Shown here: one piece after another, positions 25,645 through 34,689 of the stretch
Layout: each line of letters begins with the position of its first letter
How positions within the stretch are numbered: the stretch's first letter is position 1
Source of the DNA: Chryseobacterium sp. SNU WT5
Lineage (GTDB): Bacteria > Bacteroidota > Bacteroidia > Flavobacteriales > Weeksellaceae
Direction of reading: 5' to 3'
Assembly (NCBI RefSeq): GCF_007362475.1
Contig: NZ_CP041687.1
Location: 1,550,001-1,614,000, forward strand
DNA length: 64,000 bases
Notes under the pieces: model-generated
What the model saw: only the letters and a program-made list of their open reading frames with translations
What the model was told of the DNA's origin: nothing
Database searches by the model: none
Made by a program: the position numbers and the translations under genes

Positions 25645-27315
25645 TTAAGATTTCAAAAATTCAAAATAATTTTTAAGCACCTCTGCATTTTCGACGGTAG
25701 AGGTATCAACTTCCAGAATCTTTGCCTTTTCATCCGGTTTGAAGAAATTATCGAGTATACGAAGTAATGTTTCTTCATCATCTACTTTGGTGTAAGAAAA
25801 ACCAAAATGCTGGGCTAAATGTTCAGCATTTTTGTGATGTTTGGTCAAAATGAATTCTTCTAAAGCATTTGTAGAACTTGGTCCTGGAATAATGTTGAAA
25901 ATATCACCACCACCGTTATTAAAAATAATAATTCTGGTGTACGGCGGAATATAGTTGTTCCATAAACCATTGATGTCGTAAAAAAAGCTTACGTCGCCAG
26001 TAACCAATACGGTTTGCCTTTCATTTTTCATGGCAAATCCCATCGCAGTCGATGTGGAACCATCAATTCCGCTGGTCCCTCTATTACAGAAAATACCAAT
26101 TGTTCTTGGAAAATCAAATAGTTGGGCGTACCTAATTGCTGACGAATTACTGATATGCAGATTAATATTTTCGGGAAGTTTTTCCGATAATAGTTCAAAT
26201 AATTTAAAATCAGAAAAATTGGTTTGCAGACAGTAATCAGTATGTTTTAAATCTCTTTTATCTCTCAAAATGTCCCATAAATTAAAGTAGGCACTTGGTT
26301 CCAAAGTGATATTCTTTAATAATTTGGCAAAGAATTTTTCCGGTGTAGTTTTAATTTTTTCAGTTAAGCAGAAAAAAGTATCCGGGTGCCAGACTTCATG
26401 AATGTGCCAGTGATTTTTTGGACTTGCTTTTCGGAGAAACTGCTTTATCTTTTTGGAAACCACGTTTTGTCCAATGGTTATCAGCAGATCGGGTGCGAAG
26501 GTTTTGTAATCCTCGTCATTAAAATTAAAAATATATCGATCGATATGTGAAAAAAACTTGTCGTGTTTGATGTTTGAATTTGCTTCTTTTAAAACAACAA
26601 CGCTATGATTTTTAACTAGTTGAGATAACTGCATCTCTAGCTCTTCACTATAATCTCTAGTGCCGATCAGGATCATGATTCTTTTAGACGTATTCCATTC
26701 TGCAGTTAAATTGGGGGATAATTCGAAAGTCGTTTCGCGAATTGTTTTCTCTAAAGATGGAAAATTTGGCAGTTCTGAAACCATTTGATACAATGGTTCT
26801 TCCAAAGGGATATTGATATGAACTGGGCCCTGTTTTTCAAAACAAACTTCAATTGCTTTCTTGATGATTGCAAAATTTTCGTCGCCTGCATTATCCGCCG
26901 AATCTTCCAGCAATTGGAAATCTCCATAAGAATGTTGTTGATAAAGGTCTTTCTGGCGAATCGTCTGTCCATCGAAAATATCTACATAATCAATCGGTCG
27001 ATCCGCAGTTAAGATCAATAAGGGAGTGTTTTGGTAAAAAGCTTCCGTCATTGCAGGATAATAATTTGCAGCGGCAGAACCACTGGTACAGGTTATTGCA
27101 ACTGGCTTTTTGATGCTTTTTGCCATTCCCAGTCCTACGAAACCTGCACTTCTTTCGTCTACAATACTGTAGCAATTCAGCTCATCAGTTTCTGAAAAAT
27201 GAATGGCTAAGGGTGCGTTACGTGATCCCGGGGATATAACGATATCATAAATCCCATACTCTTTTAAAAGATGTGCTAAAATTTGAATGCTTCGTTTTGA
27301 AGAGTATTGTTTCAT
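25645..27315 (-). CDS. menD: 2-succinyl-5-enolpyruvyl-6-hydroxy-3-cyclohexene-1-carboxylate synthase
   Basis: A 556-aa thiamine-diphosphate enzyme joining isochorismate and 2-oxoglutarate in menaquinone synthesis. The family start DIVISPGSRNAPLAIHF (about 19-35), the TCTSGSAAANYYPA block and the ThDP-binding block VTGDVSFFYDINGLW are clear. Length is typical. A TAAATTTG box lies at 27334-27341 on the minus strand, 18 nt before the ATG. Other men genes are outside the window. Confidence 0.95.
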   Translation of the reverse strand: MKQYSSKRSIQILAHLLKEYGIYDIVISPGSRNAPLAIHFSETDELNCYSIVDERSAGFVGLGMAKSIKKPVAITCTSGSAAANYYPAMTEAFYQNTPLLILTADRPIDYVDIFDGQTIRQKDLYQQHSYGDFQLLEDSADNAGDENFAIIKKAIEVCFEKQGPVHINIPLEEPLYQMVSELPNFPSLEKTIRETTFELSPNLTAEWNTSKRIMILIGTRDYSEELEMQLSQLVKNHSVVVLKEANSNIKHDKFFSHIDRYIFNFNDEDYKTFAPDLLITIGQNVVSKKIKQFLRKASPKNHWHIHEVWHPDTFFCLTEKIKTTPEKFFAKLLKNITLEPSAYFNLWDILRDKRDLKHTDYCLQTNFSDFKLFELLSEKLPENINLHISNSSAIRYAQLFDFPRTIGIFCNRGTSGIDGSTSTAMGFAMKNERQTVLVTGDVSFFYDINGLWNNYIPPYTRIIIFNNGGGDIFNIIPGPSSTNALEEFILTKHHKNAEHLAQHFGFSYTKVDDEETLLRILDNFFKPDEKAKILEVDTSTVENAEVLKNYFEFLKS

Positions 27316-27398
27316 AGTCTGAATTGATTATGGCAAATTTAATCATAATTTTAATCTTAAAAATCTTAAATTTACCACTGAATTCTTAATCAAATAAT

Positions 27399-28346
27399 AT
27401 GAAACAGATCCCAAGCGTGGATTTGCGTGATTTCCTTTCGGGTGACCCGGAACGCAAACAAAAATTTGTAAATGAAATCGGAAAAGCATACGAAGAAATC
27501 GGCTTTGTTGCCCTGAAAGGACACTTTCTGGATGACAAGTTGGTGGATGATCTCTATGGCGAAGTAAAACAGTTCTTTGATTTGCCCGTAGAGAAGAAAC
27601 AAAACTACGAAATTCCCGGAATTGGTGGACAGCGTGGTTATGTTGGATTTGGAAAAGAAACCGCCAAAGGTTTCAAAAAAGGTGACTTAAAAGAATTCTG
27701 GCATTTCGGACAGTTCTTGGAAGAAGGTTCTAAATATTCAAATGAATATCCTGATAATGTAGAAGTTACTGAGAATCCTCGATTCAATTTGGTAGGAAAG
27801 GAAGCTTTTAAAATGTTAGAGAAAACTGGAATTTATGTTTTGAGAGCCTTGGCACTTCATCTTGGTTTAGATGAGTTTTATTTCGACAAATATGTTGCAG
27901 AAGGAAACTCTATTCTGAGACCCATTCATTATCCGCCGATTACGCAGGAGCCGGACAACGCAGTTCGTGCTGCCGCGCATGGAGATATTAATTTAATCAC
28001 TCTTTTAATGGGTGCTCAAGGGAAAGGCCTTCAGGTTCAAAATCATGAAGGAGAATGGATAGATGCGATTGCACAACCGGACGAATTGATGATCAATGTG
28101 GGAGATATGCTATCGCGCCATACCAATAATAAGTTGAAATCGACCATTCATCAAGTGGTAAATCCGCCACGTGAACTTTGGGGAAAATCTCGGTATTCAA
28201 TTCCGTTCTTTATGCATCCGGTAAGTGAAATGCCACTGAATGCTTTGGAGAACTGTGTAGATGAGAACAATCCGAAACTGTATGAGGATACTACAGCAGG
28301 AGAGTTTCTGCACGAAAGATTGGTAGAGTTAGGGTTAATTAAATAA
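27399..28346 (+). CDS. isopenicillin N synthase family 2-oxoglutarate/Fe(II) oxygenase
   Basis: A 315-aa non-haem iron oxygenase. The iron ligands are HGD (in AAAHGDINLITLL) and the His of KLKSTIHQVVNPP; the co-substrate-binding RxS is in SRYSIPFF. N-terminal DIOX_N-type region present (IPSVDLRDFL). The substrate cannot be told; annotation as isopenicillin N synthase proper would be wrong. Followed by a strong bidirectional terminator. Confidence 0.85.
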   Translation: MKQIPSVDLRDFLSGDPERKQKFVNEIGKAYEEIGFVALKGHFLDDKLVDDLYGEVKQFFDLPVEKKQNYEIPGIGGQRGYVGFGKETAKGFKKGDLKEFWHFGQFLEEGSKYSNEYPDNVEVTENPRFNLVGKEAFKMLEKTGIYVLRALALHLGLDEFYFDKYVAEGNSILRPIHYPPITQEPDNAVRAAAHGDINLITLLMGAQGKGLQVQNHEGEWIDAIAQPDELMINVGDMLSRHTNNKLKSTIHQVVNPPRELWGKSRYSIPFFMHPVSEMPLNALENCVDENNPKLYEDTTAGEFLHERLVELGLIK

Positions 28347-28369
28347 AATTATTCTTACTTACATAACAG

Positions 28370-28403
28370 GAAGCCGTCTCAAATTTTATTTTGAGACGGC
28401 TTC
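28370..28403. terminator. bidirectional terminator between the oxygenase and tryptophanase genes
   Basis: A perfect 14-bp stem GAAGCCGTCTCAAA / TTTGAGACGGCTTC with a 6-nt loop. It serves the convergent genes ending at 28346 and 28468. Confidence 0.8.
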
Positions 28404-28467
28404 ATTTTAAATGATTGGTAAGTTATTACCTAGGCTATCAAATGGGTAACATACGGATTTGCAATGT

Positions 28468-29844
28468 TTAAGCTTTCTCCAGTTGTACTGTAAAATGTCT
28501 TAGGATTGCAGATTCCCAAACAATATGATATCCTTTTTTAATTTCATCTCTTCTGTCATACACGTTTTTAATCGCAGCCGCAATATAATCCATGTGATTA
28601 TTAGTATAAGTTCTGCGTGGGATTGCCAGACGAACAAGCTCTAATTTTGGATAGCGGTTTTCGCGAGTATCAGGATCTCTGTCTGCCAATAAAGTTCCTA
28701 TTTCTACTGTTCGGATTCCAGCTTCTTTATAAATTTCGTTTGCCAAAGTTTGTGCAGGATATTCTTCTCTTGGAATATGAGGTAAGAAACCTAAAGAATC
28801 AATGAAAACTGCGTGTCCACCGATGGGTTTTTGAACGGGTATTCCGAATTCAATCAATTTATTGCCAAGATATTCTACCTGGGAGATCCGGCTTTGTAAA
28901 TATTCAAATTCGGTTGCTTCGTTTAGTCCAACAGCCAAAGCAGCCATGTCTCTTCCGGCCATCCCACCGTAAGTGATAAAACCTTCAAAAATAATGGTAA
29001 AATTAGAAGCTTTCTTATAAATCTCGGCATCATTAAGCGCAATGAATCCACCGATGTTTACCAGCCCGTCTTTTTTGGAACTCATAGTCATCCCCACACC
29101 ATAAGAAAAGGCTTCCTTTGCAATTTCTTTAATAGTTCTGTTTTCTTGACCTTTCTCTCTCATCTTAATGAAATAAGCATTCTCCGCAAATCGCGCAGAG
29201 TCAAAAAAGATAGGGATCCCATATTTATCGGAAAGCGCTTTTACTGCTTTCATATTTTCTAAAGAAACAGGTTGTCCGCCTGACGAATTGCACGTAATTG
29301 TGATTAAACAAAAAGGGATTTTCTCTTTTGGATGCGCTTTGTAAACTGCTTCCAATTTTTCTAAGTCTATATTTCCTTTGAAAAGGTGCGGATCTTCAAT
29401 GTCAAAAGCTTCATCAACCGTACAGTCGATGGCATGGGCTTTTCTGATTTCGATATGTCCTTTGGTGGTATCAAAATGGGAATTCCCTGGGATAACGTCT
29501 CCATCTTTCACCAACACAGAAAATAACACATTTTCAGCGGCTCTTCCCTGGTGTGTTGGTAGTAAATATTTATATCCAGTAATATTCTGAACGGTATTGT
29601 GTAATTGGTCGAAACTTTTGGAACCTGCATAACTTTCGTCACCGGTCATCATTGCTCCCCATTGTTGGTCGCTCATTGCGCCCGTTCCGGAATCTGTTAG
29701 TAAGTCGATGAAGACTTGAGAAGATTTCAAATTAAATAAATTGTAGTTGGCATTTTCTAGCCATTGTTCTCTTTCTTCTCTGGTAGATTGATGAATTTCT
29801 TCAACCATTTTAATTCTGAATGGTTCTGCGTATGGTAATTTCAT
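28468..29844 (-). CDS. tnaA: tryptophanase
   Basis: A 458-aa PLP beta-eliminating lyase. It could be tryptophanase or tyrosine phenol-lyase, which are close relatives. Three positions that separate them all read tryptophanase: Asp125 in FDTTKGH (Thr in tyrosine phenol-lyase), Ile382 in VEIG (Arg in the lyase) and His450 in RHFT (Phe in the lyase). The PLP lysine is Lys258 in MSSKKDG. It splits tryptophan to indole, pyruvate and ammonia. No tnaC-type leader or tnaB permease is visible. Confidence 0.88.
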   Translation of the reverse strand: MKLPYAEPFRIKMVEEIHQSTREEREQWLENANYNLFNLKSSQVFIDLLTDSGTGAMSDQQWGAMMTGDESYAGSKSFDQLHNTVQNITGYKYLLPTHQGRAAENVLFSVLVKDGDVIPGNSHFDTTKGHIEIRKAHAIDCTVDEAFDIEDPHLFKGNIDLEKLEAVYKAHPKEKIPFCLITITCNSSGGQPVSLENMKAVKALSDKYGIPIFFDSARFAENAYFIKMREKGQENRTIKEIAKEAFSYGVGMTMSSKKDGLVNIGGFIALNDAEIYKKASNFTIIFEGFITYGGMAGRDMAALAVGLNEATEFEYLQSRISQVEYLGNKLIEFGIPVQKPIGGHAVFIDSLGFLPHIPREEYPAQTLANEIYKEAGIRTVEIGTLLADRDPDTRENRYPKLELVRLAIPRRTYTNNHMDYIAAAIKNVYDRRDEIKKGYHIVWESAILRHFTVQLEKA

Positions 29845-29936
29845 AATATAGGATTAATGACGTTTTAATAATTTTTCTAAAAAAAGAAGAATACAAAAAA
29901 TAATTTTATTCTTCGCTAACAATTAATTATTAAATA

Positions 29937-30557
29937 TCATTCAGGAGCCTTGAAAACATTATCATCAGAATGAAAACCTGCAACACCGCCACTTACTGCA
30001 AATTTCATTGCTTGTGCGGCACTTACATTCTCCAAAATAACGATATTATTTGCCAAAACAAAGACAACCCAACCTGAAACAGCATAAGAATGAGGTAGAT
30101 ATACGGAAACGTAATTAGGAAAACCAACAGATGATAAATCGCTTTGGGTTAGAAACCCGATGCGCCAAACATCTGGATCATTAGAAGTTTTAATCAAAAC
30201 CGGTTGGTTGAATTTCTTCTTGTCACCAACAAATGAAGTCATTACATCTTTCAGTGAGGTATAAATGAATTTTATCCCAGGAGTGTGTTCCAGCAGATAA
30301 TCGAAACTATCCACAATCACCCGTCCTAAAATAAATTTGCTTCCCACGTATCCGATTAAGGTGGTAGAACAAATGACAATTAAAAAAGTAATTCCCGGAT
30401 AGAATTGTTCTGATAGAGAAGGTATAATATTATCTATACTCGAAACAATATACCAGATGATCCAAACGGTAAGTGCAAACGGTCCAATAATTAGCAAGCC
30501 TTGAAAAAAGGATTTTGCCAGTGTATTTAAAATTTTTTCGAACTGTTTTTTAGTCAT
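29937..30557 (-). CDS. DUF502 family membrane protein
   Basis: About 206 aa from the ATG at 30557; the longer frame would need a TTG start at 30575. Two hydrophobic segments (about 15-40 and 55-75) followed by a soluble part with PGIKFIYTSLKDVMTSF and PNYVSVYLPHSYAVSGW, typical of DUF502. A TATTTTTG box lies at 30594-30601 on the minus strand. Function unknown. Confidence 0.82.
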   Translation of the reverse strand: MTKKQFEKILNTLAKSFFQGLLIIGPFALTVWIIWYIVSSIDNIIPSLSEQFYPGITFLIVICSTTLIGYVGSKFILGRVIVDSFDYLLEHTPGIKFIYTSLKDVMTSFVGDKKKFNQPVLIKTSNDPDVWRIGFLTQSDLSSVGFPNYVSVYLPHSYAVSGWVVFVLANNIVILENVSAAQAMKFAVSGGVAGFHSDDNVFKAPE

Positions 30558-30630
30558 CGTCAGGGATTCTATCAATCATTAATTATAGAATGGCAAAAAT
30601 AGGGAAATTTAGAACTTATTTTAAATAAAA

Positions 30631-31209
30631 TTAACCGTGAATGGTTTCTTTCTTTCCGTACGATTTTATAATTTCTGTTTCATAATCCAGCCATTCTTCC
30701 CAACGTGCATTTACTTTTTCAACGTCTCCTAATTGCCGTGCGAATCCGATAAAAGTGGTATAGTGGCCCGCTTCAGAAATCATTAAATCTTTATAGAAAG
30801 TTTTTAGTTCTTCATCCTTTATATTCTCTGTTAAGACTCGGAAACGCTCACAGCTTCTGGCTTCGATCATTGCCGCGAAAAGCATTCTGTCGATAATGTA
30901 CTCTTTTCGGGTTCCCTGCACAATAAATTTAAACAATTGTCCTACATAATCATCTTTTCTTTCTCTGCCGAATTCATATCCCCGCTTTTTTATAATTTCG
31001 TGAACTTGCTGGAAATGTTCTAACTCTTCTTGCGCTATTTTTAAAAGCTCCGTAACTATTTCCGGATATTCCGGACACATGGTGATAATAGTGATGGCGT
31101 TGGTGGTCGCTTTCTGCTCACACCATGCATGATCGGTTAATATTTCTTCCAAATTGCCTTCCGCAATATTTGCCCAGCGGGGATCGGTTAAGAGTCTGAG
31201 TTTAAACAT
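30631..31209 (-). CDS. miaE: tRNA-(ms2io6A)-hydroxylase
   Basis: A 192-aa ferritin-like di-iron protein that hydroxylates ms2i6A37 in tRNA. Two iron-ligand helices are visible: QKATTNAITI...AQEELEHFQQVHE in the first half and EARSCERFRVL...SEAGHYTTF in the second. The LTDPRWxNIAEGNLEEILTDHAWCE start is characteristic. Single gene, divergent from a small membrane protein. Confidence 0.9.
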   Translation of the reverse strand: MFKLRLLTDPRWANIAEGNLEEILTDHAWCEQKATTNAITIITMCPEYPEIVTELLKIAQEELEHFQQVHEIIKKRGYEFGRERKDDYVGQLFKFIVQGTRKEYIIDRMLFAAMIEARSCERFRVLTENIKDEELKTFYKDLMISEAGHYTTFIGFARQLGDVEKVNARWEEWLDYETEIIKSYGKKETIHG

Positions 31210-31268
31210 TGTAATTTTTTGTAAATTTAAGCAAATTATTAGCAGTCGTCAGGTTAGATTAAGTTTGC

Positions 31269-31323
31269 CATAATGCTAAAATTTAGCGCTTATGTTTGAT
31301 GGTTTATTATGCTATTGGCATAA
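31269..31323. promoter_or_regulatory. two adjacent dyads between miaE and a small membrane protein
   Basis: First dyad: CATAA and GCTAAA mirrored by TTTAGC and TTATG (31269-31294), with one small asymmetric bulge. Second: TTATGC / GCATAA (31307-31323) with a 5-nt gap. They share the CATAA/TTATG word. They may be operator sites for one regulator, or weak hairpins; neither has a clear terminator T-run. Confidence 0.35.
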
Positions 31324-31363
31324 ATATTGAGTAATTGAAAACAACATAAAAAAATAAACTATT

Positions 31364-31600
31364 ATGATTACTAGAGTATTATCAAACAGATTAGAAAAGT
31401 TGGGCATTTTCATGTTAACATTTTTCTTTGGTATAATTGCATTTGCGCAAGAGAAAGCTCCTGATTTAAATGTTGATGTAACAACTACAAAAACGACAAC
31501 TACAGAGGAATGGTTTACAAATCCACTATATTGGGTAGTTGGAGCTTTGCTTTTAATTATTTTAATTGCGGTTATTGCGAGAGGAAATAGGAGAGACTAA
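31364..31600 (+). CDS. small membrane protein
   Basis: A 78-aa protein with an N-terminal signal-like segment (LGIFMLTFFFGIIAFAQ, probable cleavage after AFAQ near 29), a Thr-rich stretch (VDVTTTKTTTTEE) and a C-terminal membrane helix (about 54-72) with a basic end. Not a family I recognise. Preceded by two dyads. Confidence 0.55.
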   Translation: MITRVLSNRLEKLGIFMLTFFFGIIAFAQEKAPDLNVDVTTTKTTTTEEWFTNPLYWVVGALLLIILIAVIARGNRRD

Positions 31601-31619
31601 TCTTTTTATTTAAAAAAAA

Positions 31620-32723
31620 TTAACTGCTTTGGTTTTCCGAAGTGGTTTTTTTACGTAAAAATTCAAGAAATTTCCAGCTTACTGAATCTAGTTTCTTTAA
31701 TCCTTCTGCAATAATGACTGCCAGCAGAATGTTAATTGCAAAAATGACAATTACTAAAATTCCCCACGGAAGCTCATCTTTTAAAGGAACAACAAGAAAA
31801 TAAACCATTGAGGAGCTGATTCCTTGAGCAAAATAGTAGAATATGGCATTTTTGCCAATATAAGTTAGGAAGTTATTCTTGGTGATTTTAACGCGGTTAT
31901 ATAATACAAATAAAGTGAGCAGCGAAAAACCAGACCAAAAAATATAAAGTAATTTCGGTGGAAATTTAGCTTTGTTCATTTTAAGAAACAGTTCCTTGCC
32001 ATAATTCCAGAACAGGAAGATAAAGATCAATACTAAAACTCCATATATAATAGGAACCCATTTAGTCGGAATTTTCTTTCCTTTTAATTGATGTGCGACC
32101 AAAAATAATCCTAAGTAAAAAGCAACATAGCCTACTTGACCCGATGGATAAAATTGTGGGAAGGCATTAAAGATGAAAGTCAGTCCGAAACAGACTGCGA
32201 TAAACCAGCTAATATGTTTTGAGAAAAACCTTAAAATTAAAACACCAAATACAGTCAGAATAAAATACACTTTTAAATACCAGAAGCTGCCCATAACAAC
32301 TGGGAAAGTATCTGCGTTCGTATATTGATGCAGATACCAGTTGCCGAGATTTTGCCACTGTGGAATATTTGAAATGTTTTTGGGAACGTATTTAGTGCCG
32401 AAAGTTGAGTAGAAATTTTTCATCCAGTCCAATCCAAAGACATTTAATCCGAAAACTTTAAACAGATAATCGAGAAAAAAAAGGAAAGTAACGAAAATCA
32501 TAAAGGTAATCTGTAGTTTCAAGAGTCGGTAAAGAGTTTTTTCGATATTGTTTCCTGAAGTCAGCCCACTTAAAGCGTAAAATAAAGGAACATCTATTAG
32601 TAAAGAAAGAATTCTTAGTTCCGTAGGGACATAAAATTGGCCTGACCAATAAACGGTATGTATAAAAATAATGGAAAGCGTGGCGAACCCTTTGGAAAAG
32701 TCAATGTATAGATCTCTTTTCAT
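31620..32723 (-). CDS. acyltransferase family 3 membrane protein
   Basis: A 367-aa integral membrane protein with about ten hydrophobic segments. The start RDLYIDFSKGFATLSIIFIHT (in two adjoining pieces) is the family's R/D...H pattern with the likely catalytic His of IFIHTVYW. Members O-acetylate or otherwise acylate surface glycans or lipids; the acceptor here is unknown. No sugar genes adjoin it. Confidence 0.8.
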   Translation of the reverse strand: MKRDLYIDFSKGFATLSIIFIHTVYWSGQFYVPTELRILSLLIDVPLFYALSGLTSGNNIEKTLYRLLKLQITFMIFVTFLFFLDYLFKVFGLNVFGLDWMKNFYSTFGTKYVPKNISNIPQWQNLGNWYLHQYTNADTFPVVMGSFWYLKVYFILTVFGVLILRFFSKHISWFIAVCFGLTFIFNAFPQFYPSGQVGYVAFYLGLFLVAHQLKGKKIPTKWVPIIYGVLVLIFIFLFWNYGKELFLKMNKAKFPPKLLYIFWSGFSLLTLFVLYNRVKITKNNFLTYIGKNAIFYYFAQGISSSMVYFLVVPLKDELPWGILVIVIFAINILLAVIIAEGLKKLDSVSWKFLEFLRKKTTSENQSS

Positions 32724-32793
32724 TTTTACGATTTAGATTTGGGTAAAATTAAATAAAGTTTCGATTATTTTTTAGATTTAGGGGAAATAAAAA

Positions 32794-32815
32794 GGGTAAA
32801 GCGAAAGCTTTACCC
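32794..32815 (-). terminator. terminator after the zinc-protease lipoprotein gene
   Basis: A 9-bp stem GGGTAAAGC / GCTTTACCC (in genomic orientation) closed by a GAAA tetraloop sequence (TTTC on the transcribed minus-strand message), followed by TTTTTATTT. Confidence 0.78.
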
Positions 32816-32839
32816 TAATAGTATTAAATAAATTAGAAC

Positions 32840-33724
32840 TTATTTTAGATTGTTAAATTCTTCAGCAGAAATTTCTCCTGTTTGAATTTGTCTAAGCTCT
32901 TCCAAATGATTTTTCATTTTCGCATCGATCTCAGGGAATTTGTCATTTTTAGCCATTTTGTAGCTTCCGTTTAAAACTCCGTTGTAGTAATAGAAGAAGT
33001 TATAATCAAAATCACTTGCAGAAAGATTCCACTCACCTAATAAGAATCCTAAACGTACTGCTGATCTTCTTTGATTAGGAGTACCGTGGTGTCCTTGGCT
33101 GTTTGTATTGTAATCTCCAATGCTGCTTGCGAAATTGTAAGCAGAAGCGATTGCAGCAAATGAACTTTGGTTGTAACCAGCTGGTCTTCTCAAATAATAA
33201 CCTGCAAAACCGTCAGCTTCCAATTCGTTTGGACGAGCAGTGTACTCGGTTACACTTGGTAAATTGTAGATGTACTGTAACTGGTGTCCGTACTCATGTG
33301 CTAAAATCATTGCGTTTACAATGTCCCCACCTTTAGATTTCGCATCATAATAGATTGCGTAACCGTAATAAATTTTACCTGATGAATAAGAAATTGCGTT
33401 GTAAGTAGTGTTTTGATTATATGAATCGCTTACAAATCTCAATAGAGGATTGCTGCGTCCAAATAATCTTGCAATTTTAGTCATCTGACTATTCATAAAG
33501 TTGGTGTCAGAAGAATTGGTTAATCCAGTTTTTAATACTGCATTATTTGACCAGTTTCCATCAACATAGGCGCAAGTAGCTTCTACTTCACCTGGTTGTT
33601 CCAATGCAGCAGAACTTACGGTTTCTTCTGTTGCTGTTTCGATGTTTCTGTCACTGTTACATGACGTGAATGCAAGTCCTAAAATTGCCGAAGCAAAAAT
33701 GGCTTTTGTGAATGTTTGTTTCAT
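32840..33724 (-). CDS. neutral zinc metallopeptidase-like lipoprotein
   Basis: A 294-aa protein with a lipoprotein signal (MKQTFTKAIFASAILGLAF, then TSC). The zinc site HEYGHQLQ (HExxH) is followed by the third-ligand region NELEADGFAGYYL and the family's HGTPNQRRSAVRLGF block, as in the YpfJ-type putative neutral zinc peptidases. It is anchored in a membrane facing the periplasm or surface. The substrate is unknown. Confidence 0.8.
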   Translation of the reverse strand: MKQTFTKAIFASAILGLAFTSCNSDRNIETATEETVSSAALEQPGEVEATCAYVDGNWSNNAVLKTGLTNSSDTNFMNSQMTKIARLFGRSNPLLRFVSDSYNQNTTYNAISYSSGKIYYGYAIYYDAKSKGGDIVNAMILAHEYGHQLQYIYNLPSVTEYTARPNELEADGFAGYYLRRPAGYNQSSFAAIASAYNFASSIGDYNTNSQGHHGTPNQRRSAVRLGFLLGEWNLSASDFDYNFFYYYNGVLNGSYKMAKNDKFPEIDAKMKNHLEELRQIQTGEISAEEFNNLK

Positions 33725-33860
33725 AAACTTATAATTTGTGTTATTAAGTTAGCGAATGTATAAAAAAAATCTAACAAATACCAAATTATCATGATTATTT
33801 GTGAATTTTATCGATTTGGATATATTTTATAAAAATGGACCGTAATATGAAAATATTTTT

Positions 33861-33868
33861 TATCTTTG
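33861..33868 (+). promoter_or_regulatory. -7 promoter box (TATCTTTG) for rplU-rpmA
   Basis: TATCTTTGCACC is an extended form of the consensus that recurs in this window before hemD (50541) and, on the minus strand, before the glycosyltransferase gene (49842-49849). A 32-nt leader would precede the rplU ATG at 33901. Confidence 0.6.
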
Positions 33869-33900
33869 CACCTCGAAATAACTAACAAAATTTATAAACA

Positions 33901-34329
33901 ATGTTTGCAATTGTAGAAATAGCAGGGCTTCAATATAAAGTTGAGCAAGACCAGAAGTTGTTTGTAAACCGTTTGAAAGGAGAGATAGGAGGGAAAGTTT
34001 CCTTTGATAAAGTTCTTCTTACTGTAAACGGTTCTACATCAATTGGCGCCCCGGCTGTAAGTGGTATCACCGTAGATGCTGAAATCATCAATCACCTGAA
34101 AGCTGATAAAGTAATCATCTTCAAAAAGAAAAGAAGAAAAGGATACGAAAAGAAAAACGGTCACAGACAATCTTTAACTCAAATTCAAATTACTGGAATC
34201 ACTGGTTTCGATAATAAGAAAGAAGAGAAAAAAGCAGCACCGAAAGCTAAAAAAGCAGCGGCAGTTTCTGAAGAAGCTCCTGTAGCTAAAAAAACAACGA
34301 AAAAATCAGACAGCGAAACTGCTGAATAA
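33901..34329 (+). CDS. rplU: 50S ribosomal protein L21 with a basic C-terminal extension
   Basis: 142 aa. Residues 1-103 are standard L21 (MFAIVEIAGLQYKVEQDQ start, KKRRKGYEKKNGHRQ block). The last 39 residues are a Lys/Ala/Glu-rich tail (KKEEKKAAPKAKKAAA...), absent from the E. coli protein of 103 aa. Such tails occur in Flavobacteriia. Co-transcribed with rpmA, 26 nt apart. Confidence 0.95.
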   Translation: MFAIVEIAGLQYKVEQDQKLFVNRLKGEIGGKVSFDKVLLTVNGSTSIGAPAVSGITVDAEIINHLKADKVIIFKKKRRKGYEKKNGHRQSLTQIQITGITGFDNKKEEKKAAPKAKKAAAVSEEAPVAKKTTKKSDSETAE

Positions 34330-34355
34330 TTTTAACCAAAAAACCTTAAAATAAA

Positions 34356-34613
34356 ATGGCACATAAGAAAGGAGTTGGTAGTTCCAAAAATGGTAGAGAA
34401 TCGCATTCTAAGAGATTAGGTGTTAAGATTTTCGGAGGACAAGACGCTATCGCCGGTAACATCATCGTGAGACAAAGAGGGACAACACATCATCCTGGTG
34501 AAAACGTAGGAATGGGTAAAGACCACACATTGCACGCTTTGATCGACGGAAAAGTAGTTTTCAGAAAAAAACAAAACGACAGATCGTTTGTATCTATTGA
34601 ACCGAACGCATAA
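34356..34613 (+). CDS. rpmA: 50S ribosomal protein L27
   Basis: An 85-aa L27 that sits near the peptidyl transferase centre. It begins [16 protein letters not shown] directly, without the cleavable N-terminal extension seen in Firmicutes. [17 protein letters not shown] is the family core. Ends in a strong bidirectional terminator. Confidence 0.97.
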   Translation: MAHKKGVGSSKNGRESHSKRLGVKIFGGQDAIAGNIIVRQRGTTHHPGENVGMGKDHTLHALIDGKVVFRKKQNDRSFVSIEPNA

Positions 34614-34638
34614 TTTAAAAAGCGTTTTTGATAAATAA

Positions 34639-34668
34639 AAAAGTCCCAATCATTCGATTGGGACTTTT
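34639..34668. terminator. bidirectional terminator between rpmA and thiL
   Basis: A 13-bp perfect stem AAAAGTCCCAATC / GATTGGGACTTTT with a 4-nt loop. Confidence 0.82.
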
Positions 34669-34689
34669 TGTGGTTTTATTTGTAATCTT

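Noticed and set aside
27399-28346. Isopenicillin N synthase and hence a beta-lactam gene cluster
   Set aside because: The family is broad and there are no peptide synthetase or other antibiotic genes around it.
34220-34329. Lys/Ala tail of L21 as a frameshift or fusion artefact
   Set aside because: Such basic tails are common on flavobacterial L21 and the frame ends cleanly before rpmA.
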